64,000 nucleotides of DNA. It comes from Agrocybe praecox (Eukaryota; Basidiomycota; Agaricomycetes; Agaricales; Agrocybaceae). The position numbers were made by a program, and so were the translations under genes. Under the pieces are notes generated by a model, which had not been told where the DNA came from, ran no database searches, and saw nothing but the letters and a program-made list of their open reading frames with translations. Positions 31,825-42,271 of this stretch are shown here, piece by piece. Each line of letters begins with the position of its first letter. The stretch's first letter is position 1. The stretch covers positions 745,945 to 809,944 of the forward strand of contig OZ024852.1 in the NCBI GenBank assembly GCA_964017145.1. Reading direction: 5' to 3'.

Positions 31825-34633
31825 TCATGAATGATCCGCGAGTTGTTTGTCTAATTTAGCAATCTCAAGTTGCTCTACAGATTCCTGCTGCTGCATGGCC
31901 GCCAATTGGGCACTGAGCTCCGCGTTTTCGACCTGCGATTGCGCCTCTTCTTGCTTAATCAATTTGGCAGTGCTAAAACAAGTCAGTCTCATAAAAGAAT
32001 TCTACGCTCGAATGAGGACGTACCTTTGATCGTTATTAGACTGGTTCTGACTGTTATTGTTGGACTGGTTATCGTGGTCGTGGTCGTGATGATGGGGCTT
32101 TCGCTGCTTGGTATGTGGGCCCCGTTCTGTCTTCTTCCTCTCAGGTTTCTTGGTTTTTGGACGAGGTGTTTTGCGGAAAGGTTGATTAGGATTCCTCGTT
32201 GACGGTTCCTTGGTTTTCGGGTGAAGCGTATTGCGTTGAGGCTGAATGGGCTTCTTCGTCGAAGGTTCCAAGTTAGTTTTCGGGCGAGGCGTTTTGCGTA
32301 CAGGTCGGCTGGGCTTCCTCGTCGACGGTGTCTTCGTTTCAGGACGAGAAATCTTCCTCAGAGGCTGACTCGGCTTCTTCGTCGATGGTTTCTTAGTCTT
32401 CGGGCGAGGCGTTTTGCGTAAAGTTTGGCTGGGCTTCTTCGTCGATGGTTTCTTGGTTTCAGGACCAGGAGTCTTGCGCACAGGTCGATTCGGCGTCTTC
32501 GTCGACGGTTCTTTGGGTTTCGGACGAGGGGAAGTTTTGCGTTGAGGTTGTCCTGGCTTCTTCGTTGACAGTCCCTTCGTTTTTGGGCGAGACCTTTGGC
32601 GTCGAGGGCCTGTTTTGGTGGTCTTCGGACCAATGGTATTTGTCTTGGGAGAAGGCTGCTTTGTATTCGGACGGCTTGTCTTTCGAGTAGACGGTTTCTT
32701 GGTCTTGAGTCGAGTCGAAGGTGTCTTGTGTTGAACAGGTTCACTGGGTTTCGTACGAGTAGTCCCGGGCTTGGTCGGCGGTTGCTTCGTATTGGGCCGT
32801 GTCGTCTTGTGTTGGGGTTTTGACTGCTTCTTGGGATCGGGACGAGTAGTCTTCTTTGGTGTGGGTTTTCTGGTGTTTGGCCGTGTCGTCTTTGGCTCAG
32901 GTTGGCTGGTCTTCTTCCTCGTATCAGGCTTCTTCGTACTCGGGAGCCGACTGGGAGACGTCTGGTGCTGAGGTTTTGGCTGGTTATTCTTCGTTCTTGG
33001 AGAAGGCTGCTTGGCCTGTGGGCGCATCGTCTTTGGCTGACTAGTCTTCTTCCTGGTATCAGGTTGCTTTGTTTTCGGCCGACTCGTCTTGTGCTGTGTT
33101 CTCGGTTGGCCAGGGTTTGTCTTCTCTGAGTTTCAGGTCGACGAGTTTTGAGCTTATTAGTCTTTGTCTTGGGCGCGGATTGTCTGGTACTTGGATTGCC
33201 TGGCTTGGGTAGATTTATTTTAGGAAGCTTTGGAGATGGGAGCTTTGGAGGAGTCGTCTTTCTTTGTGTTTTCAGCGCCGACTGAGAAGGTTTCATCCTT
33301 GTCGAAGGCTGTTTTTCTGGGCGTGTCGTCTTCGGTTTTCCTGTTTTCGTCTTTGGAGAGGACTGTTTCGTACTCGGTCTTGTCTTCGTAGTGGACGGTT
33401 TCTTGGTGTTTGGATGAGTCGTTTTTGGACTACTGGTCTTCGTCTTTGGTCTCTTCGAGGGCTGCTTCGTGCTCGGGCGATTAGGTTCGTGCTGCGTTTT
33501 CGGCGTCGTAGTCTTCTTCTTCTTGATCGAAGGCTGCTTGGTGTTCGGACGCGTTGTCTTCTCGGTCGAAGGAACCTTTGTCTTAGGGCGACCTGTCTTG
33601 GCTGAGATTTGGGTTTTGGCTTTGTCCAAGGCTGCTTGGTTTTGGAACGCGTTGTCTTCTAGGTAGAAGACTCCTCTGTCTTAGGTCGCGACTCCGGTTG
33701 ACCAAGTTTTGTCTTTGTGGAAGGCCACTTCGTGGTAGGACGAGAAGTCTACCTGCTTCCATTTTTATTGAAAAGTTCTCAATATTTTGAGAAGAAGACT
33801 TACGCTGCATCGTCGAGGGCGAGCTAGTTTTCTTGGTAGATGGTTCCCCGGTTTTCTTTGTTGACGACTTCCCGGTTTTCTTCTTAGATGGCTTCCTGGT
33901 CCTCTGTGTGTTAGGACGTGACATTGGGACTCTCGTTTGGCGCAGAGGTTTCAATAGAAGTGTAGTTGGGTTGCTTGTCTTCACCTTAGTGAGCAGCTTC
34001 TTAAGACCTGGGAGAGTTGGCTAGCCTATTTTCTTGACGATGCTTTTTGGCTTCGTTGGTTGCTTAGTACTCGGACGCTGCGTTTTCGGAGACTTAACGC
34101 TGTTCGATTTCGCCTGATTTGTGTGCTGCTTTGTACTGGGACGATTTTGAGCCTTCGGCAGTGCCTTTAGTGCTTGTTTACTGGGAGCCGTTGTTGCCGT
34201 TGTTTGCTGTTTCTTGGGTGGAACCTTCTGTTGTGGTGCAGATTTAGGAACAACTTTGGGCGCAGCGAAAGGAGCAGAAAGAGCCTTCTTTTGAACCGGA
34301 GCCGTCACCGCAAGCCTAGCTTCGAGCAATTCATCGTCTTCCAGACCTCGCGTCGAAATTAAAATTATCTGAAGTCCTATTGCGAGGTTAAGAAAAGAAA
34401 GTATAAGAAGAGTCAAATATGAGTATTTGCTAGAAGACACCCACACCGCTCCTTCGACTAACGTGCTTTCATGAGATCTGAAAGTTGATTAGGTTAAAAA
34501 ATCATCAGATCCTTCAAGTATCAAGCACCGGTATCCCTTACCACAACGATACATCTGTACGCTTCAAAGGAATTGCCAACACGGACTGAAGAAGCGCGGC
34601 CAGGATAATAAAAGCAGTAGAAATTCTAGCCAT
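31825..34633 (-). pseudogene. Secreted Lys/Thr/Arg/Pro-repeat protein gene, apparently disrupted
   Basis: ATG 34633-34631 opens a signal peptide (MARISTAFIILAALLQSVLA). After two short introns comes an acidic EDDELLEARL segment as in the gene at 5951, an Ala/Pro/Lys-rich part, and a long array of KKPSTKKPSQPLRKTPRPKT-type units down to HHHDHDHDNQSNNNS. An intron (donor at about 32023, TTTTAG acceptor at 31973-31974) leads to the conserved last exon STAKLIKQEEAQSQVENAEL ... LADHS. Read continuously, the middle has TAG at 34023-34021, another stop near 33660 and frame shifts near 33620 and 33125. Undetected introns or base errors in the repeats could explain some of these. The part from about 33125 to the end is fully open. 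The arrangement of conserved ends around a repetitive middle is the same as in the intact gene. Confidence 0.65.
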
Positions 34634-34685
34634 GGTGAGCGTATGTGCAAAATGTTTTCGCTGCCCGGGGATATTGTGCTCAGCA

Positions 34686-34776
34686 GTCAACGCTGAGCTT
34701 TATTTGAGAGATTGAGGTAGGTAGTAGGGTTGAGGCCAGCTGAAGATTCAAATGAGCAAGCCATCGATGTTATATA
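34686..34776 (-). promoter_or_regulatory. Core promoter and leader of the KTRP-repeat gene
   Basis: On the minus strand TATATAA is at 34776-34770, AGCTGGCCTCA at 34741-34731 and CAGCGTTGAC at 34695-34686, before the start at 34633. The 35-base TATA-to-element spacing equals that of the gene at 5951. Confidence 0.6.
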
Positions 34777-34935
34777 TGTGCTAGGGGAGCTATTTTCTTG
34801 GGGATCGCAACCGCGTCTAGGTGGCTCGGACCTTCTTGTCAAAATCAACAATATCGAAATCATGACGGCCATAGATGGTGGTACTGCTCAGTAAAAAAGA
34901 GGACGGGTGATTATGCGTGATTCATCCGAAGTAAA

Positions 34936-35600
34936 CTAGTGACGAGAGGTATCAGGTCCCTGATTATAGAATATAGGACACCTTCGAGGCCGTATGTGTC
35001 GAAGAGCTGTGCTGGTTGCCAAATTCCTGTAGGTCATAACACACGGGGTGACAAAATCAACTTTAGCTGCCACCGACGCAGATAAGAATTGACGTGTACG
35101 TAAAAAGAGCATTATGGGAGGTCGGTTGCTGACAGAGCATCTAAAGGATGTTTGAAACAGGTTGGAACACATCTAGAACACAACGATGAAGGAGTTCGTC
35201 GGAATACGTTGAGCAACGAACCGGGACTTCGGGTTGCTCTCTACTCCAGGTGTGCCCGATACGTTACAGAAGTCTGTGATGTGGTTTCTGGCCATATCCC
35301 ATTTCGTCAACTCTCGATATGTGGTCAAGATGGCGACCTTGAGGTTTTGTTGTTTCTGAAGTGTTTTTTCTAGCCCTGATTTGACAAAGATGGGTTTCAG
35401 TTTGACCTTGGGGTAATGCACTATTTCTATGAGGCAAAACTGCGATGCTTCATAAAATATAAGTAAATAATCTGAAAATTGAACCAGGTAACCGAGCACT
35501 TACCATTGACTTTGATCTTCCTGTTTCCCTGTGTACTATCTGAATCTTCGGCGAAGTTATCACTGTTGTGTACAGCCTAAGTATTATGATGCAACTTCGT
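34936..35600 (-). other. Possible minus-strand gene or fragment, unrecognised
   Basis: A protein-like exon (NFAEDSDSTQGNRKIKVNG) ends at a GTAAGT donor near 35505. A frame with FCLIEIVHYPKVKLKPIFVK and TLQKQQNLKVAILTTYRELT follows to 35173. I could not build a complete gene, and the family is unknown. Confidence 0.25.
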
Positions 35601-36419
35601 ATTCCTGTCTTCCAAAATCTTTACAGCGGGATCGGTTCTTGTAGCCACGAAAGAGTCTTCAAGCTTCAAGCATAATAAACTAAGAGATCAAGGACTTGCT
35701 CGAATGCTGAAAACATCTTTCGGAAATGGATCGGCACTGACTGGCAATTTACAAGCGCCGCTTGCTCTTCACGCGTCACCCAAATCAGACGCGTCGTCTG
35801 TGAACCTGGTCCTGCTATAAACACCCTATCATATCTTAAACTGGTCGGAGCCAGAACTCTCCGTTTTCTTCCCAAACATAGGCAACATAGTGGTGAATGA
35901 GACAACACAATGCTATTTCCATATAGCATTTGGTTTTGGCAACGGCTCGGAAATGTCGTAACAGTTCAAACGTTCATGTCTGGGATCGTTCAGAACGGTT
36001 ACGTTGGATCAATGATGCACAACATCGACGACTCATTGCCAAATTGCTGAACGACGGTCCGTATATCGCGTGTTCTCGACGTGTTGTATTACTTCTAATA
36101 ATTGTAATGCAATTTTAGATCATTCTCGCCACCGTCAATGACGGGTTTACTCTCTCGTTCCTACCCGACAGATGATACGGGTGATGAGCAATCTCACAAA
36201 TTGTGGCTCACAACAGCGCTCAATTATCAACTTGTTCCCGGTTCCTCCATTTTACTCAAATTTCTTAGAGGAGACAGCCACCATTCCGAACAGCTCATCA
36301 TCCATGCTCGATGCAACACGATCCCAGCCGACGATATAATCAAGTCGCTACCCACATGTGCGCCTACGAAAACAAAAATGATGAGAAATTTTTGCTGATA
36401 AATATCGTATTTTCCAAGG

Positions 36420-36900
36420 ATCAAACTGGGCGAGTATGAATATGTTGATAGATGTGTGGGATTCTACGACCCCTTTTGCTGGAAGACATCCTCCTGATAC
36501 AGAAGCGCCAGATTACTTCATGGAATAAGCGCGCCTTCATTATGGATTTGCCCAGGCATCTGAATGTCTTTGGACCATCAACAACGCTATGGATCTCAGC
36601 ATCCCCTTCCTAAAGAAGGTCCCGAACCCTTCCTCAACTTTTCTCAGGGTTTGGTAAAGGCGGCTCGCAACACCAAAGGCGAACATGCAAAATAGGATGG
36701 CCGAACCCTCTGCGAAAGTGGAATATATTACCAATTCAACGTTGCTGAAAAAATCGCGGAGAAGGGCTCGGTGGAAAAGGTCGAATCATCGTACTTCCAA
36801 AGTGATTCTCTAACGGAAGTGCCAGATTCGGTGCGATTGACGCCCAAGTGCCTTGTAACCGAGCAAAGATAATTAGCCGGTGTGCAGAAAGAATGGCGTA
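36420..36900 (+). pseudogene. Degenerate coding remnant
   Basis: The plus strand gives protein-like pieces in alternating frames (DVWDSTTPFAGRHPPDTEAP, HYGFAQASECLWTINNAMDL, EGPEPFLNFSQGLVKAARNT, FNVAEKIAEKGSVEKVESSY) interrupted by stops. The pattern suggests an old broken gene rather than random sequence. I cannot name the parent family. The rest of 35600-37100 shows no gene. Confidence 0.3.
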
Positions 36901-37105
36901 ACATTGTGTAATGATTTCCCATGAGTTCTAGTTAAACGTTATATTTGATCCAACAACCATATATACTACCATTTATAAATATAACACTGCTGTATCCATT
37001 TCGCTTGCTATTTTCAATCTAGCATTACCTGCACCATACACATACGCATATAAACTATGTCTTTATCGTAAAATCACGACTCAAATGAACTCGTCACCGT
37101 ACTGA

Positions 37106-39195
37106 TCAGAAATGGAAGATGTTCTTGAAATATTTCATCAACCCTGCTTCACCACGGACCCTGGCCCCCACGATTCCATCTGGGCGCACGACAACGATGG
37201 ATGGCTCCTCTTCGACGTGATAACCAGATCGAGCGTATCCCTCCTCGTCTACAAGAATCATGTCGAATGCTCCCGTCACGAGTGGATCGCTTCCTTTGGG
37301 AAGAATGAGCACAGTGCGGACAGTCTCAGCGGGTAGCTGCTGAATGGCGTCCAGGAAGAATTTCAAATCTGCACCTGGCTTCGAAAACAACAGGACAGTA
37401 TGCTGAGTGGGGGTGAAAATGTCATGGATGATTATGTTTTTCGCCTCCGCGCCGACGACCTTCAATCCAGGTGCACCAGGAGCCCTGTCACCCGGACGAG
37501 CAGCAGTTTCGCTACTTGCATTATATCCGGTCCCTTTCTCTGTAGCGACTGTGACGTCGTCTTCGTAAACGATGGAGCTTCCACGATAGTTGACGGCGAG
37601 CTGCCTGAGTTCACTTCCGCGCTTCATTTCGCCTCCTGATACTTTGGTCTGATTGAAGAGCTCGGTGGTCTTTCCCAGCATCTCTGCGATGACAGGTAGA
37701 CGCTCCTCCCCATATGTATCGAGAAGCGAAGGGGAGGAATATCCTTTATACACGAGTGCGAGCTTCCATCCTAGATTAACCTTAACAGAGGAGTGTTCAG
37801 TTGGTTACAGAGCATGGGAAAATGGTGAAAAAGAAACGTACAGCGTCTTGAACACAGGAGTTCATTCCCTGAAGTAAATAAATCAGACATCTGTTGGACA
37901 AATAATATCAGATCACGAACCTGTCCACCAGCAGGGCTGTGGCAATGAGCAGCATCTACAAGTGAACATTTCAGTCAGGATAGCCCAAGCTTAAGGTTGC
38001 AAAATACATACCACCACCGACGAAAACTCTACCTACACGGAATTGCTTGACCATGCGAATGTTGGGCCTAAGGTAATAGAATTAGTAGAAAATTTATCAT
38101 TTTACACTGGTAGCACTTACTTGTATCTGAAGGCGGTAACAAGGTCCTCAAAGATGATGTCTCGCCTCCCTGTGATTTCGTAGAACTTTTCGATAATGGC
38201 TTCCCGACTTGCTAGGACTTTTGGCACGTCGATTTCGGGACCCGCGATGAGAAACTGAACAATACGATCATCGTGTCCCGAGTTCCGCAAAAAGGTACTT
38301 GTGGAGAATCAGCATATATTTACCACAATGATGGAGGAACAGAAAGCAGTTCTGATGTCGGTACTCACAAGGCCTTGGTCGGGTCTCCCCACATGTGCGA
38401 AGCTTCCATGAGCTCTTTGACTCGAATATCTCCAACAGCAACATTATCTTCTTCCACTGTCTCCCCCAAAAATTCTAACCCAAGTGTCTTTCGGACAACG
38501 CTGCGTGCGCCATCCATTCCGACGAGATATGGAGTTTCGACATGTTCGACGGTTTCCTTGCCGTCGACATGGCGTACAATCTCCACCGCAACATGACTAC
38601 CGAGATCTTTGAAGGTGCGCAGTTCTACGCCTCCTTCAACAGTCACGCCCAATTTCTTGAGGTGGGACCTCAAGATAGCTTCATGACGATGTTGTCCCAA
38701 TCCCAAAATGTTCGCCTGATGAATAATTTATTAGTTTCAAATTTTTCGAATAAGAAATTATAAAGTAAGTGACTCACGTAAGGAATTTGGGGAGTTTCGT
38801 CATAGCTGGGCACCAGCGGAAATTCTTTCACGACTTTGTTTCCATCCACAGGGTCATATTTCTTGATATATGGTGGAGGTTTCCCTGCCTCCAAAACGTC
38901 GGGCAATGGGCCCAAAATTTTATAGAGTTCCAAGGTGCGCGGCTTTGATACGGAATCATGAGTGAAATTAAAACAGGTATAAAAAAAATCATAATCACCA
39001 TGATCCCTGCTCCTCGTTCTCCTGGGTTTCTTGCGGGCTCCTTCTCGATGATGCGTACTGGAACGCCATTTTTTGCGAGAGTAAGCGCAGCAACAAGCCC
39101 AGAGGGTCCTGAACCAACCTGAGAAATGCGTTAGCTGGATGTATTGTTCGAAAGTATGGTTGCCCACTCACGATGAGGATGGGTCCAAGAGTCAT
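37106..39195 (-). CDS. FAD-dependent aromatic-type monooxygenase
   Basis: Nine exons (39195-39172, 39118-38999, 38942-38778, 38715-38369, 38297-38121, 38067-38012, 37955-37921, 37868-37842, 37780-37106) sum to 1626 nt, in frame, 541 residues. ILIVGSGPSGLVAALTLAKN is the Rossmann GxGxxG motif for FAD, followed by Glu at the ribose position (RIIEKEP). The second FAD motif is VGGDAAHCHSPAGGQGMN at about residues 300-317, and VGMDGARSVVRK is the DG motif. The C-terminal third has the thioredoxin-like fold seen in phenol hydroxylase-type enzymes (TVLLFSKPGADLKFFLDAI ... ILPKGSD ... HVEEEPSIVVVRPDGIVG). It is predicted to hydroxylate an aromatic or polyketide-like substrate with NAD(P)H and O2. No signal peptide; substrate unknown. 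A relic of a second copy's tail lies at 39736-40152. Confidence 0.9.
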
Positions 39196-39735
39196 AGTCC
39201 TGTAGTTTGAGAGTAGGGCTGATTGTAAAGAATTGTTCAGAAGGTTGATGTGATTTCCTTTCTTTTCGTGGCCTTTTATCTATATCTACTTCTAGCTCAT
39301 TGCCATCCTCGTAGTTTCTAGTCCCTGTTCCACAAGGACCGTGAACCCCCAAGGAAGTCAATGCATCGACGTGCACGGTCGGCGCGAATCAATTGCTCGA
39401 GCTGCCGTGACCCTACGTCCAGTATGCCGTGCAGAGTCCACAGTCGAAAATAGGATAAAGATCGACGAACTTCTCATCCCTTGACCAGCGTTGTTAGCGA
39501 AGAGTTGAGCGTAAGCGCTCGGCGGGGGGTCTATGCCGTCAAGGCGCCGCGCCGCGCAAGCTAGTCAGGAGATTCATGAGAAACGGAAACGGCCCAGGTT
39601 TGTGCAATGTTATTTTTAATTTACTTACCCCTACCCTTCAGGTTATGACTGTTCCGTTCTCTCCTGCATGACTCATCATTGCTTACATGCTACAGAGAAA
39701 ACATGGTCAGCATAAAGGCATGACGGTGATTATGT

Positions 39736-40152
39736 TTAGATAATTTGCATACTGTCATCTTCAGTGTGTTCAACAGCCTGCAGAATCTTTGATCCCATGG
39801 AACCAGATGAAGAAAATATTCCGCAGTTTGGAAGTACAGCACACTTTCGACTCGAAGGATTCATATGTATGAGCGCCAATTTTATAGCTTCTTCTTCGAC
39901 ATGGTACCCAACGTATGCATATTTATTCTCGTTGATCAGAAGCTTGTCGAACTTGTTTGCTGGCTCACCAAGCCAGTTCGTTGCGCTGCTTTGAGAATAA
40001 GAGAATGCTGCGAATAGTATCAAAACGTAATTTCTGAGGGTGTTATAACGGATGCCTTTCGTAGAGTAGAGCAGTTCCGATGATGCAGATGATGCATTAG
40101 TCGTTTCGAACAGAAATTCTTGATGTGGTGTTTCTGCTGAGGACGGTAGCAA
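39736..40152 (-). pseudogene. Remnant of a monooxygenase C-terminal domain
   Basis: The minus frame contains NKFDKLLINENKYAYVGYHV followed by EEEAIKLALIHMN, aligning with AFDMILVDEEGYARSGYHV and EEEPSIVVVRPDG of the monooxygenase next door. Upstream NYVLILFAAFS aligns with HTVLLFSKPG. No FAD-binding part is present. It is probably what remains of a tandem duplicate, lying in the divergent intergenic region before the chaperone gene. Confidence 0.5.
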
Positions 40153-40300
40153 ATCATGCTATGGGCGTGATGGAAAACACGTTATGTCACAGCACCTGAC
40201 TTGCTGAACAAGGCGTGATCTATGGACAATAAATAGCCAAAGTCAATTCTTCCCAAAGCCACCATCTAAGCTAGAGAGAAAACTCACGCAGCGAATCAGT

Positions 40301-42158
40301 ATGACCATTCCATCCATACAGGAGCTCGAACTAGCGGCAAATAATCTTGTGCAGAAGGCACAGAAGGAAGATTCCCTTCAGTGAGCAACACCACCAACGC
40401 GCCCAGTTACTTGCTAATGAATGACTCATCGATACAGCGAAGTCAGTCAACGAATAATTCGAGAGATGGTAGAAAAGAAATTCTCACTCAATCCTGGAGC
40501 TTTGGAGGCTTCAGAATACAAGCATGCCCTTAAGGCAGCAGTAGTGGCAGCAGTAAAAGCAGCAACCGTAAGTTATGGCGTCAATTATTACAACTCTTAC
40601 TTAGCGACCTATATTATAGGAAGAGGATGCCTCAAAATTAAAGGCAAAGCGAACCAGCACTAAGACATCATCATCAAAAACTCGGAAGAGCACCGTGAAG
40701 AAGAGGTCGAATAAAAAAGCGAAGGCGGAAGGAGAGGAAGAAAGCGACTCGGATCAGGAAGCTACGCCGAAGAACAAAGGAAAGGGAAAGGGCAAGAGGG
40801 TCATTCAGGACTCTGAATACTCGGAGGAAGACGTACCAAGCCCTAAGAAGAAACCGAAAGTCGCTTCCAAACCAAAGTCTGCCCAAAAGCCTAAATTGGG
40901 TTCAGAGGAAGATGGAGATGAACCAGATAAGAGGCCTAAGCCGACGGAGAAGGCAAAATCAAAGAAGATAGAGTCTGACGACGAAGACGGGGAAGAGTCG
41001 AAAAGTAAATCACCGTCAAGCAAGAAGAAGGGGTCGAAGGAATTCAAATCTTTGGTAAGTGCATTCATTGGGTTGGATAATTTTACGGAGTCCTTACAGT
41101 TAATAGGAACATGTACCAACCTCAGATATGGACGAGGACGAGCCCATGCCGAACCAACCTTCCACGAGCAAAGCCGCACCAAAGGTTTGTACACAGATAA
41201 CATTTGGCTTATTTGCTGAGAGGATTTGTGTAGTCTCCAAAAACCGCAAAAACCAAATCAGACGACACTCCTAAGAAGAAGCCTGCACCGAAAGCGAGCT
41301 CGAGCAAGCCAACGAAAGTTCAAAGCCCTGAGGTGCGTTCGTAACATCTTATCATGTTTATTGACTAAATATTTGTCACGACAGCCCGATGCGAAGAGTG
41401 ACTCTGAGCTCTCCGTCCTGATCGAGGAGCCGCCTAAGAAAAAGAGAAAGTCCGCGTCAGAAAAGGTCAGTGACTACCATTTAATATAACAAATTTGGAA
41501 CTGATAGCGCGTTAAAGAAATCGACTAAAGCGAAGGAAAAGAAATCGACCAAATCATCAAGTACTCTAAGTAAAGACGAGGAAACTATCAAGCGATTAAA
41601 GGTAGAGTAAATAAAATTTCCATGAACGATAGCTCAAATATTGGCCTATAGGCTCTCGTCGTGGCATGTGGGACACGTAAAGTTTGGTCGAAAGTTTTCC
41701 AGGACCTGGATACACCTCAACTCCAAATCAAGAAGCTCAAGGAAATCCTCGCAGAGTTAGGGATGACTGGTCGATTAAGCATGGAGCAGGCAAAGGCCAT
41801 CAAGGAGAAGAAGGAGCTTGCTCAAGAACTCGGTACAGGTTTTCTCTTGCTGAGTATAGTCAATGGTGGCTGACTACAAACTTAGAGGATGTCACCGAAT
41901 TTGCAAAGAAAGTCGCCTCCAGACCTACAACTACCAGACGAGAGACTGCAAATAAATCTTCTGTTGGCGCTGACGAATCCGAATCAGAGAAAGAAAGCGA
42001 CAAAAATGAAGATCCAGACGACGAAGAAGTCGCTGCACCTCGCAAGCGCATGGTGATTAATATCTTTTGTTCCTTCCCAGTATATCAACTAATTCGCATA
42101 TAAGAACGCTCGCAAAAGCATCATGGCTTTCCTGGAAGATCAAAGCGACGAAGAGTAA
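40301..42158 (+). CDS. HIRIP3-like histone chaperone with N-terminal DEK-C-like domain
   Basis: Ten exons (40301-40380, 40438-40567, 40620-41054, 41107-41184, 41234-41332, 41385-41465, 41518-41601, 41652-41832, 41886-42052, 42105-42158) give 462 residues. Residues about 20-70 (EVSQRIIREMVEKKF ... EYKHALKAAVVAAV) resemble a DEK C-terminal helical domain. A long Lys/Ser/Glu/Asp-rich disordered region with nuclear-localisation-like clusters follows (PKKKRKS). The conserved region at about residues 335-395 (LVVACGTRKVWSKVFQDLDT, LKEILAELGMTGRLSMEQAK, AIKEKKELAQEL) matches the HIRIP3/Chz-type histone-binding segment. The tail is acidic. It is predicted to bind H2A-H2B in the nucleus. The stop lies 113 bp from that of the convergent beta-galactosidase gene. 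Confidence 0.85.
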
Positions 42159-42271
42159 TAATTTAACATTGGCACTTTTTGGAAAATTTTGGGACCATGT
42201 TTTTAGAAATACTTGGACTAATTTATTCTTCCTTCTGTCCCAATTGCTGCCCTTTTCTCCTTTCTCTCTCT

